From Streptomyces pilosus (lineage in GTDB: Bacteria; Actinomycetota; Actinomycetes; Streptomycetales; Streptomycetaceae): a stretch of 64,000 bases of DNA. This document shows positions 27,449 to 34,959 of the stretch, piece by piece. The position numbers were made by a program, and so were the translations under genes. How positions within the stretch are numbered: position 1 is the stretch's first letter; each line of letters begins with the position of its first letter. The stretch spans positions 62,001 through 126,000 of the forward strand of contig NZ_BMTU01000017.1 of assembly GCF_014649835.1 (NCBI RefSeq), written 5' to 3'. The notes beneath the pieces were generated by a model that saw only the letters and a list, made by a program, of their open reading frames with translations, searched no databases and was not told the DNA's origin.

Positions 27449-28345
27449 GCCGTTTCTTTCAGATCATCGGATCGTTGGTCTGGGTGTGTCGTTGACTGAC
27501 GCCCAGTGGGCGCGCGTTGAGCCTTTGCTGCCGGACCGGACGCCGAAGCGGGGTGGGCGGTGGCGTGATCACCGGCAGGTGATCGACGCGATCGCGTTCA
27601 AGTACCGCACCGGCACGCCGTGGATGGACCTGCCCGAGTGCTTCGGCTCCTGGAAGGGCGCCCACAACCGGCTGCGGAAGTGGGCCGCCGACGGCACCTG
27701 GGAGAAGGTCTTCACCGCCCTGCTCGCCCAGGCCGACGCCGAGGGCGACCTCGACTGGGTCGTCGCGGTCGATTCCACCATCGTCCGTGCCCACCAGCAC
27801 GCCGCCGGGGCTCGTCAAAGGGGGCCCCGGTCGGCGAGCCAACAGACCATGCCCTCGGTCGCTCCCGTGGTGGGCTGACCACGAAGATCCACCTCGTGGC
27901 GGACGGCCGATGCCGACCGCTGGCATTCGTCATCACACCGGGGCAGTCCGGTGACGCACCCGCATTCGAGCAGGTCATGCGTCGATTACGGGTACCCAGG
28001 CGGATCGGCCGCCCCAGGGTCACACCCGACGTGGTCCTGGCCGACAAGGCGTACTCGTCACGGGCGATCCGCCTCCATCTTCGACAGCGGAAGATCCGGG
28101 CGGTGATCCCGCAGCCGGCTGATCAGGCCGCGAACCGCAAGCGGCGCGGTCGGCTCGGCGGCCGTCCACCGGCCTTCGATCGCGAGACCTACAAACAGCG
28201 GAACACCGTCGAGCGATGCATCAACAAGCTCAAGCAGTGGCGCGGTCTGGCCACTCGCTACGACAAGACCGCCACCATCTACCTGGCCGGACTCCACCTC
28301 GCCGCCATCTTCATCTGGTCGGCGAGGTGATCCAAAGGAAACGGC
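27449..28345 (+). mobile_element. Complete IS5-family insertion sequence
   Basis: An 897-bp element with matching ends: left GCCGTTTCTTTCAGATCA and right the complement of GCCGTTTCCTTTGGATCA. Both ends are flanked by CTAG (27445-27448 and 28346-28349), consistent with a 4-bp target duplication. It carries one transposase in two overlapping frames. Confidence 0.75.
27486..28330 (+). CDS. IS5-family transposase, two frames with -1 shift
   Basis: The first frame (GTG 27486 to stop 27878) holds the DUF4096-like N-terminus LTDAQWARVEPLLP and the first catalytic Asp in VVAVDSTIVRAHQHAAG. The second frame, displaced by -1, runs from about 27805 to 28330 and has HALGRSRGGLTTKIHLVADG, the second Asp in VLADKAYSSRAIR and the catalytic Glu in NTVERCINKLKQWRGLATRYDK. 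The frames overlap around a CAAAGGGGGCC tract, a plausible slippery site. This organisation is normal for one IS5 subgroup, so the element may be active rather than broken. Confidence 0.8.
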
Positions 28346-28373
28346 CTAGCGGCGTGGCCGCCCGGGCGGCCGC

Positions 28374-28800
28374 TCAGCCTGTCGGCCCCGGCTCGAAGCG
28401 CGGGGTGTCGGCGGGCACCAGCTCCGGGCGCATCCGATGCCAGCGAGCCGGATGGCGCCAGCGTCCGGCACCGTCTCGCGCCACGTCGACGCCGACCTCC
28501 ACCACCAGCTCCGGCACGACGAGAGTGACGTGCAGACTCTCGCGCGAGCCCCATCCCGCGCTGAAGGTCCAGCCCGTCCACGGATGGTCTGCGGTCGGAT
28601 TGAGGAACCCGGCGACCGCCCTGCCCGAGGCCTGCGAAAGCGTCGTGCTACGCCCGACGTAGCGCAGGCGCCCGGCGGTGTCATACCGGCCCAATAGCAG
28701 CGCGCGCGGAGCCGCCGGAGAGCCGGTGATCGCCGCGACGATGGCGTCCTCGGTGCGCCGGGCCTTGTACTTCCTCCAGGCCCTCACGGGTAAGGCCGCC
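28374..28800 (-). pseudogene. ATP-dependent DNA ligase C-terminal remnant
   Basis: The minus strand reads WRKYKARRTEDAIVAAITGS, then LLLGRYDTAGRLRYVGRST and a C-terminal VVEVGVDVARD and RWHRMRPEL segment, the OB-fold end of LigD/LigC-type ligases. The adenylation domain with its catalytic lysine is absent. Truncated on the N-terminal side before the HEAT operon. Confidence 0.7.
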
Positions 28801-28935
28801 TGGCGAGCGCTCGACCCGACGCGCGCCCATGCCGCACGCGACCGCGCCGCGAGCATCGAGCACCTGGAGCCGGACCATCTGGCGCACACCCGGGGGCATC
28901 CTCTCAGTGACTCGTGATCGGGCAGCCGGCCCCGT

Positions 28936-28966
28936 TTGACCTTGACACGGTGACAAGGTCTTGACT
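28936..28966 (+). promoter_or_regulatory. MerR-type promoter/operator
   Basis: A TTGACC -35 box and a TTGACT -10-like box are separated by 19 bases. Between and across them lies the dyad ACCTTGACA, 3-base spacer, TGACAAGGT (28939-28959), with one mismatch. A long spacer with a central dyad is the hallmark of MerR-activated promoters. It sits immediately upstream of the HEAT gene and its MerR-HEAT partner, suggesting autoregulation. Confidence 0.75.
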
Positions 28967-28988
28967 GTTTCCCAAGGAGGTGGTCCCG

Positions 28989-29660
28989 ATGACCATGATG
29001 AGAGGGGACACGGATGCGATACGAGCGCTCCAGGGGCTGGCGGACAGTCGTTCGTCCGTGCGGCTGCGGGCCGCTCTGGCGGTCGGTACGGCGCCCGATC
29101 CGTGCTTCGTCGACAAGCTCATCGAGCGATGCGCGATCGAGCCCGAGTTCTTCGTCCGCGACATGCTGACCTGGGCACTCACCCGTCACCCGGTGTCCCT
29201 GACGCTCCCCAAGCTGCTCCGCGAGGTCCGCTCCGAGCGTGTGCAGGCACGCAGCCAGGCGCTGCACACGCTGTCCAAGATCGGGGACCGGCAGGCGTGG
29301 CCGGCGATCACCCGGGCACTGTTGTCCGACGCCGACGACGAGGTGGCGCGCAGCGCCTGGCGGGCCGCGGTCGTGCTCGTCCCGGAAGGCGAGGCGCTCA
29401 CCCTGGCCACGGGTCTGGCGACGCAGCTCGGGCGCGGTGAGCGGGAGACGCAGCTGAGTCTCAGCCAGGCGCTGGTGGCACTGGGTGAAGTGGCCGGGCC
29501 GGCCCTGCACGCCGCGACGACGGCTGAAGACCCGCGCGTGCGCGCACACGCGCTCGCCACCCAACGGCTGCTGCGGGACCCCGACGCCGGATTCGAGCTG
29601 GCGATCGAGGAGGCCAAGCGCGTCGCGGCCCTCACCGGAGCCCCAAAGGCAGACGATTGA
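28989..29660 (+). CDS. HEAT-repeat protein
   Basis: A 223-residue all-helical protein with about five HEAT-like units, for example SSVRLRAALAVG, VQARSQALHTLSKIGD, EVARSAWRAAVVL and PRVRAHALATQRLL. It has no catalytic motif. ATG 28989 follows AAGGAGG by eight bases. It begins just downstream of a MerR-type operator and ends three bases before the MerR-HEAT gene, so the two form an operon. Its N-terminal part resembles actinobacterial HEAT proteins usually paired with MerR regulators. Possible role: partner or co-regulator binding the HEAT tail of the next protein. Confidence 0.8.
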   Translation: MTMMRGDTDAIRALQGLADSRSSVRLRAALAVGTAPDPCFVDKLIERCAIEPEFFVRDMLTWALTRHPVSLTLPKLLREVRSERVQARSQALHTLSKIGDRQAWPAITRALLSDADDEVARSAWRAAVVLVPEGEALTLATGLATQLGRGERETQLSLSQALVALGEVAGPALHAATTAEDPRVRAHALATQRLLRDPDAGFELAIEEAKRVAALTGAPKADD

Positions 29661-29663
29661 CCT

Positions 29664-30668
29664 GTGTTGATCGGTGAGGTGGCCAATCGGTCCGGAGTCA
29701 GTGCCCGCATGCTCCGGCACTACGAATCGCTGGGCCTCGTGCAGCCTTCGGGCCGTACGGGATCCGGTTATCGGGAGTACTCCGCGGAGGACATCCAGCG
29801 GATCTTCCACATCGAGAGCTTGCGGTCCCTGGGCCTGTCGCTGCGTGAGATCGGGCGCGCGCTCGACGATCCCGATTTCACGCCCTCGGCGCTCGTCGGC
29901 GACCTCATCCGGCAGACGCGTGATCGCATCGCGGCCGAGACCGAGCTACTCACGCAGCTCCGCCGGATCCATGCCGCGGACCCCGTCGGCTGGGAGGACG
30001 TGCTTCAGGTCGTTGCGCTCCTCCAAGCACTGGGGTCGAAGAGCGCCGACGCACGCCAGCGCGCGGTCCTCTCCTCGGGCGACGAGGTTACGGTGCCGGT
30101 GGAAGCCCTGGTCGAGGCCGCACTCAGCGAGACAGAGCCGAACGTTGCGGGAGCCCTGCGATGGGCGTTGGCGCGATCGGACGAAGTTCCCTTGGCACTG
30201 CTGGCAGAGGGCCTCAGCTCACCGGTGGCCGCGGTGCGGGAGCGTGCCGTTCAGGCCCTCGTTGAGATGCCTGGTGATGAAGCTACCGCGCAGCTGCGGG
30301 ATGCCCTTGCGAACCCCGACGCCGTGGTCCGTGGGTATGCGGCTTTGGCGCTCGGTACATGTGGTGTGGCCGACGCGGTCCCGGCGCTCATCGACATGAT
30401 CGTGGAGGGAAGGAACGACACCGATGCAGCCGATGCACTGAGCGTGCTGGCGAACGACACCGCGACGGCAGATCAGATCGCGACCAGGCTCGTCGACCGC
30501 CTTGCCGACGACACAACCAAGGCACCTGCACGCGGGCGGCTGACCCAAGCACTGGCAGACATCCCGGGGACGACGGCGTCACGTGCCCTCGTGGAGCTGT
30601 CCCATGACGAGGACCGTGCTGTTGCGCTAACCGCCACATACCTGCTTCAGCTCCGCGACGTGGGGTGA
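29664..30668 (+). CDS. MerR regulator fused to HEAT repeats
   Basis: A 334-residue fusion. Residues 1-70 form the MerR winged helix: IGEVANRSGVSARMLRHYES, GYREYSAEDI and LRSLGLSLREI. A dimerisation helix follows (LVGDLIRQTRDRIAAETELL). Residues about 145-330 are HEAT repeats (AAVRERAVQALVEMPGD, AVVRGYAALALGTCG, KAPARGRLTQALADIPG). No metal-binding cysteine cluster or drug-binding domain is present, so the HEAT array must be the sensor or partner-binding module. GTG 29664 starts three bases after the upstream stop. The dyad at 28939-28959 is its probable operator. Confidence 0.85.
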   Translation: MLIGEVANRSGVSARMLRHYESLGLVQPSGRTGSGYREYSAEDIQRIFHIESLRSLGLSLREIGRALDDPDFTPSALVGDLIRQTRDRIAAETELLTQLRRIHAADPVGWEDVLQVVALLQALGSKSADARQRAVLSSGDEVTVPVEALVEAALSETEPNVAGALRWALARSDEVPLALLAEGLSSPVAAVRERAVQALVEMPGDEATAQLRDALANPDAVVRGYAALALGTCGVADAVPALIDMIVEGRNDTDAADALSVLANDTATADQIATRLVDRLADDTTKAPARGRLTQALADIPGTTASRALVELSHDEDRAVALTATYLLQLRDVG

Positions 30669-30678
30669 CAGAATCTCT

Positions 30679-30717
30679 CCCCCTCCGCCCCGCACGAGTC
30701 CCGCGGGGCGGAGGGGG
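30679..30717 (+). terminator. Hairpin after merR-HEAT
   Basis: A perfect 15-bp GC stem (CCCCCTCCGCCCCGC and its complement) with a nine-base loop starts ten bases after the merR stop. It has no T-run, as is common for Streptomyces terminators. Confidence 0.7.
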
Positions 30718-30977
30718 CCTGGATCTGTCGCCGTCCCCTCGAAGGCCACGAGTCCGCCCGCAAGCGCGGCAAGATCATCGGTGGCGCGGGCGTCACCGAC
30801 GAGGACATGCTGTCCATGGCCCTTCACCTGCGCGACCAGGAGATGAGCCTGCGCGACATTGCCAAGCGGCTCGTCATCACCACCGGCGCGAAGAAGGGCC
30901 AGCACCCCTCGCCCGCCACGGTCATGCGGATGCTTCGCGAACACGACGAGCAGGCCGCCAAGGCGGTGAGCACGTGA
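30708..30977 (+). pseudogene. Serine recombinase C-terminal remnant
   Basis: An open frame without a start reads GAWICRRPLEGHESARKRGK, then VTDEDMLSMALHLRDQEMSL and HPSPATVMRMLREHDEQAA before a stop. This is the C-terminal end (helix-turn-helix and tail) of large Streptomyces phage/ICE serine recombinases. The catalytic resolvase domain is missing. Confidence 0.65.
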
Positions 30978-30990
30978 TCGCCCGGCTACT

Positions 30991-31701
30991 TTGCGGCTGG
31001 TGTCTGGGCTAGGACTCCGAGGCCTTGGAGAGCTGGACCTGGGCTGCTTCCCCGATGGTGACTGGGACGTCCCTCTGCCCCTCGTCGAAGAGGCGCTCAC
31101 CAGCGCAGAGATGCACTACGAAGAGACCTGGGAACCGGCGTCTCCGGCTACCACCGCCCAGACCTGGGTCAGGGCCTTCGCCCTGTGCGTAATCAGCGGC
31201 CTCGTATGGGATCGCAGCTGGGTCATCGGTCCGCTGCTGCGCAAGGACTACGCTCCCGCCATCCGTGACGGAGTCCCCTACTCGAAGCGGGAGTCTGTCT
31301 CCGCCCCAGCCGACCTCGCCGAGATGGACGCGCTGTGCGAGTACCTGACCATCGTGCAGGGGCGTTACCCCGGTGCCCTTCCCGGCCCCGTCCCGCTGGC
31401 CAAGCCCGACACCGAAGCGCGGCTCCGCGCCACCGAACGGCTCGACGCGGTCGGCGCCGTGGACGCGGACCAGCGGCTGCTGCGTGTCCTGCTGGACGAC
31501 GACCAATCCGCCTTCGAGCAGGCCCCGGCAGTACGGCTTCTGGAGCACCGCGCTGGCGTGGGCACCGACCCGATGCCGCGGACCCTGTTGCCGGTCAGAA
31601 CCGCCGCAGTGGCCGCGCTCGCATCCCTCGCGCATGGATGGCAGCTGGGCATCAGGTCGGCTTACCTGCCCGACTCCCTTCTGCGCACCCCGCAGCACTG
31701 A
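30991..31701 (+). pseudogene. Imm49-family immunity protein, probably N-terminally truncated
   Basis: An open frame whose conserved part starts GCFPDGDWDVPLPLVEEAL and continues TWVRAFALCVISGLVWDRSW, PADLAEMDALCEYLTI and DQRLLRVLLDDDQSAF, ending GWQLGIRSAYLPDSLLRTP. This matches the C-terminal three quarters of Imm49 proteins, predicted to neutralise polymorphic toxins. The first 60 or so residues usually present are replaced by sequence continuous with the recombinase relic. No toxin gene is nearby. The frame is intact, so a shortened protein could still be made. Confidence 0.6.
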
Positions 31702-31895
31702 CGAAGCTGTCGTTTGGATCCGTCTGGGAACGTGTTCGAGCCTGTCGCACTGCACGAGGACCTGCTGGCCAGTCGCACCCGCCACTAGGAATGAGTGGCT
31801 TCAATCTCGCGGATGCCACTCATGGAACGCTCGGTCGGCGCGGGGCCGCCGTCGGCGACCTGTTACGGCCAGCGGTCTCGGAGGTGGATAGGCGA

Positions 31896-31928
31896 GCGCG
31901 CCCCGGACCGATACGGTCCGGGGCGCGC
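31896..31928 (-). terminator. Terminator downstream of tpg
   Basis: A perfect 15-bp stem (GCGCGCCCCGGACCG) closes on a three-base ATA loop, 17 bases beyond the tpg stop. Very stable and positioned to end tap-tpg transcription. Confidence 0.75.
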
Positions 31929-31944
31929 GTGGTGTTCGGGGCGG

Positions 31945-32502
31945 CTACAGCTCGAACTCGAGGTGTTCGATGTCGGTGAAGCGAACTTCGTCCAGGCTTC
32001 CGGCGCGGCGGCCGCCGTCTTGGAAGTACACCTCGCGCAGCGCGTCGGCGGCGATCTGCTGGAGCTGCTGGTCGCCTGCGCCGGCTTGCTGGGCGTCGAG
32101 GAGGCGGGCGGCGTGTTGCGGGGGCAGGGCGACGGTCAGGTGCCGGATGCGGGACTCGTCCGTCGATCCGATGGGGGCGGTGTAGCCGAGGCGTGCGCGG
32201 GTGTCGATGACGATGCCGCCGGTGGTGGCCGCTCTCTGCCGGGCCCGGGCGCGGACCTGCGGCTGCCAGCGCCTTTTCACCTCGCGTTCCAGGCGTGCGG
32301 CGAGGTCCGGGCGGGGCTTTTTGATCTGGTCCTTCACGTACCGTTCGACGGTGCGCTGGGAGATCCGCAACATCTGGGCGACCGCGCGGGTGCCCTTGAG
32401 CTGCTTGACCAGGTAGCGCATCTGGGCGGGTGCGCTCTTGGGCGCCGGGCGGGTGAAGGATTTCTGCACCGCGGCTTCCAGGCCGTCCCCGAACAGGCTC
32501 AT
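31945..32502 (-). CDS. tpg: Telomere terminal protein Tpg
   Basis: A 185-residue protein matching Streptomyces Tpg along its whole length (normal size 184-185). It starts MSLFGDGLEAAVQKSF, has the helix-turn-helix-like segment GTRAVAQMLRISQRTVERYV, a basic middle (RARARQRAATTGGIVIDTRA) and an acidic end. Tpg becomes covalently bound to the 5' ends of linear Streptomyces chromosomes and plasmids and primes end patching. ATG 32502 follows GAGAAGG. It lies 12 bases after tap, the standard tap-tpg operon. The last 43 bases are duplicated exactly at 59548-59590. Confidence 0.95.
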   Translation of the reverse strand: MSLFGDGLEAAVQKSFTRPAPKSAPAQMRYLVKQLKGTRAVAQMLRISQRTVERYVKDQIKKPRPDLAARLEREVKRRWQPQVRARARQRAATTGGIVIDTRARLGYTAPIGSTDESRIRHLTVALPPQHAARLLDAQQAGAGDQQLQQIAADALREVYFQDGGRRAGSLDEVRFTDIEHLEFEL

Positions 32503-32514
32503 CGTGACCTTCTC

Positions 32515-34824
32515 CTACTCTCCGTGGTCGACGTCGGTGACGGTGCCGTCCTTGATGTACCGGGCGAGGTTGAGGTCCGGGGCGTTGAACCGCTCACGAA
32601 CTTCTTCGCCCCACAGGAGGCTCTGGGTGCCCTCGTGCTTGACCAGGCCGGGGTTGATGCCGAGCTTGAAGCCGCCAGGCAGCGGCTTGTCCTCCCGGTA
32701 GGGCAGGAAGTCCAGCGGGCTCGGTCCATTCGCGGCGTAGACGACGCAGTCGGACAAGACCGCCACCGGGTACTGGCCGGTGAACGCCGCATGCTTGACG
32801 ATCTTGCGGTGCAGGTTGATGCGGGTGCGGGAGATGACCGCAGCTCGGATGTCCGGCCGCCACGTCGGGCGGGCCAGGGCCCGCCACGGCTGCCCGGGCC
32901 GCCAGCCCTCCCCGCGGGGGCGCTCCCGCAGCTTGCCCAGGCCGCCCTTGACCGTGGCCTTGATCGCCGCGGCCACGATCGCCAGCTGCGGGTCACGGCA
33001 CTTGTAGCCGTCCATCGCCGCCAGGAAGTCCGCCGGCGCCATGTCCGCGGTGACGCCGAGGTCAGCCATCGTGGCGAGGTAGGCGTCCCGCAGCCGCTGA
33101 TACCAACCGTCCAGATAACGGCCGTTGTCGTACCTCACGTATGCCTCCAGCGGGCGGACCTCGTAGCCCAGCTCCTGGGCGTAGGCGACCGTCGGCGTGG
33201 CGTACCAGGCCGGACCCTCGGGACGCTCGCCCTTCGGCGTGAACGGGCTGGGCAGCAAGTCGCCTTCCAGCTCCACCCACTCCTTGCCGACCTTCACGCT
33301 GGACAGGTCGACGTGGGAGAGGTCGACCAGCCAGGAGCCGGGCAGCTTCGGGTCGAAGACCGGGGTGGTGACGTGGGTGGGTGCGCCGAGGCCGACGATC
33401 AGGCCGTTGGCTCCGGCGGCGAAGGCCATGTTCACGTCGATCCCGACCAGGTGCCGCAGGGTGCACTCGGCATCCGTCATCGGCCGCGCCCAGTCGTACG
33501 CCTCCTCGAACAGCTTCTCGTCGGGGCCGCGGACGTGGAAGCGCGGCAGGTCCGCCAGCAGCGGGTGCCCGTCGGGGGCCTCGCACGGTGCGCAGTCCAC
33601 CGGCTCCTTGCCCAGCGAGCCGGGGTTGCGCTCGGAGTGCCGGCGGCCGTCGGCGTCGGGCTCGGAGGCGCGGGTCGGCGGGTGCAGCGCCGTCATCAGC
33701 TCCAGGCCCGTCACGGCGGTGGAGCCGCGCGGCGTCATCACGCGGGAGGCGTAGACGCCCAGGACGCGGGCGAGGTCCGCCGGCGGAAGCTGGGCGGCGT
33801 TGCCCCAGTGCCGGGCATCGAGCGCATGCCAGGAGGGAATGCACAGCTGCACGCAGGCCCGCTCCGAACCCTGTGCGGGGCGGTAGATCCGCGCCCACGG
33901 TCCAAGCCCGCGCTTGGTCAGCTTCCAGTCGGCGCGGGACAGCTGCTTGATGACTTTGTGGCCCTCCGGCAGGCGCCCGGCGAGGCGCTCCTCATCGGTG
34001 AGGGCCACGGGCAGGCCGTAGCGCTCGAGCGCGGCCTCGGTCAGCACCAGCAGCGGGTCGGCGTCCTTGCCCGGACCGGACAGCCTCGGCTGCCCCAGCC
34101 TGGCCTCCTGCAGCGTCCACTCCACAAGAGCCGGCAGGGACGTGGCGGGCACGTCCAGGACCAGGCCGCCGGTGCAGTACGCCAGGACCTGGCCGTCGGT
34201 GTCGACGTCGACGACCGCCAGGGGCCCGTTCTCAAAGCGCGGGTCGGAGCCACCCGCCGGGCCGCCGGCCGGGGCCGCCTTGCGTGCACTGGGGCGGCGC
34301 GACGTCGACGTGCTCCCGGTGGTGCGCGTCGAAGCAGGCGCGGTCGCCAGAGCAGCAGGAGGAGGGCCCGGGTTGATCTGAGGGTTCTCGGGTGCAGGCG
34401 TGGCAGCCAGAGCAGCAGGAGGAGGGCCCGGGTTGATTCGGGTGTTCTCGGTTGCCGTCGTGGTCGCAGTATCGGGCGCCGGGCCGGTGGGCGGAGTCTG
34501 TGCTTCCGTCGGAGCGGGCGCGGCGGTGAAAGTGTCCAGCACCGCCGGGGCGACTGTCCCCTCCCTGACCGGGGGCGACGCGGGGTAGAGGTCAGCGAGC
34601 TTGTTCAGCAGCCGCGCATACGCCTCACGCTCCGGACCCCGCGGCTCGACCGTCTTCTTCAACGACTCCCAGCCGGACACCGTCGCCCGACGCACCTTCA
34701 GCGCAGCGGCCACCTCCTCCAGCGTCAGCCCATGAGCCTGACGCAGCCGCTTGCGCTCCTGCGCCGACGGCAGCGGAGCACGGGACGCAACCAGTGCGTC
34801 GACCGCCTCGAACAACTCCGACAT
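32515..34824 (-). CDS. tap: Telomere-associated protein Tap
   Basis: A 769-residue protein. Residues 22-50 hold an XRE-type helix-turn-helix (LRQAHGLTLEEVAAALKVRR) that in Tap recognises telomeric 3' overhangs. A low-complexity Pro/Thr linker near 85-150 contains a tandem repeat, and the large C-terminal part includes PLAVVDVDTDGQVLAYCTGG and VGIDVNMAFAAGANGLIVG, resembling a nuclease/polymerase-like fold. Tap recruits Tpg to the telomere. ATG 34824 has GGAGG six bases upstream. The operon tap-tpg identifies a linear replicon. Slightly longer than the 739-residue chromosomal protein because of the linker. Confidence 0.93.
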   Translation of the reverse strand: MSELFEAVDALVASRAPLPSAQERKRLRQAHGLTLEEVAAALKVRRATVSGWESLKKTVEPRGPEREAYARLLNKLADLYPASPPVREGTVAPAVLDTFTAAPAPTEAQTPPTGPAPDTATTTATENTRINPGPPPAALAATPAPENPQINPGPPPAALATAPASTRTTGSTSTSRRPSARKAAPAGGPAGGSDPRFENGPLAVVDVDTDGQVLAYCTGGLVLDVPATSLPALVEWTLQEARLGQPRLSGPGKDADPLLVLTEAALERYGLPVALTDEERLAGRLPEGHKVIKQLSRADWKLTKRGLGPWARIYRPAQGSERACVQLCIPSWHALDARHWGNAAQLPPADLARVLGVYASRVMTPRGSTAVTGLELMTALHPPTRASEPDADGRRHSERNPGSLGKEPVDCAPCEAPDGHPLLADLPRFHVRGPDEKLFEEAYDWARPMTDAECTLRHLVGIDVNMAFAAGANGLIVGLGAPTHVTTPVFDPKLPGSWLVDLSHVDLSSVKVGKEWVELEGDLLPSPFTPKGERPEGPAWYATPTVAYAQELGYEVRPLEAYVRYDNGRYLDGWYQRLRDAYLATMADLGVTADMAPADFLAAMDGYKCRDPQLAIVAAAIKATVKGGLGKLRERPRGEGWRPGQPWRALARPTWRPDIRAAVISRTRINLHRKIVKHAAFTGQYPVAVLSDCVVYAANGPSPLDFLPYREDKPLPGGFKLGINPGLVKHEGTQSLLWGEEVRERFNAPDLNLARYIKDGTVTDVDHGE
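34340..34448 (-). repeat. Direct repeat within tap linker
   Basis: Two near-identical copies of about 50 bases sharing GCCAGAGCAGCAGGAGGAGG followed by GCCCGGGTTGAT encode the Tap linker units INPGPPPAALA. Copy-number change here would lengthen the linker in frame. Confidence 0.7.
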
Positions 34825-34959
34825 GAAACACCTCCGGCCAGCACCCTACCCCTTGAATCGTACAGATAGCGCACTTTTTCCGTACGGATCGCGTACTAAT
34901 ACGGCAGCGGCAGGGCGGAGCGGCGGGACTGTCTCTGTGTCGTGAGCAGAGCGGGCTCA
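34825..34959 (-). promoter_or_regulatory. tap promoter/operator region
   Basis: Upstream of tap the minus strand has the dyad GTACG, five bases, CGTAC and a second related site GCGCTATCTGTACG about 15 bases away, separated by an A-tract. This fits autoregulation by a helix-turn-helix protein. The GGAGG site for tap closes the region. Confidence 0.45.

Noticed and set aside
31792..31820. Inverted repeat TGAGTGGC / GCCACTCA as an attachment site
   Set aside because: Single occurrence with no second copy seen in the window and no adjacent intact recombinase.
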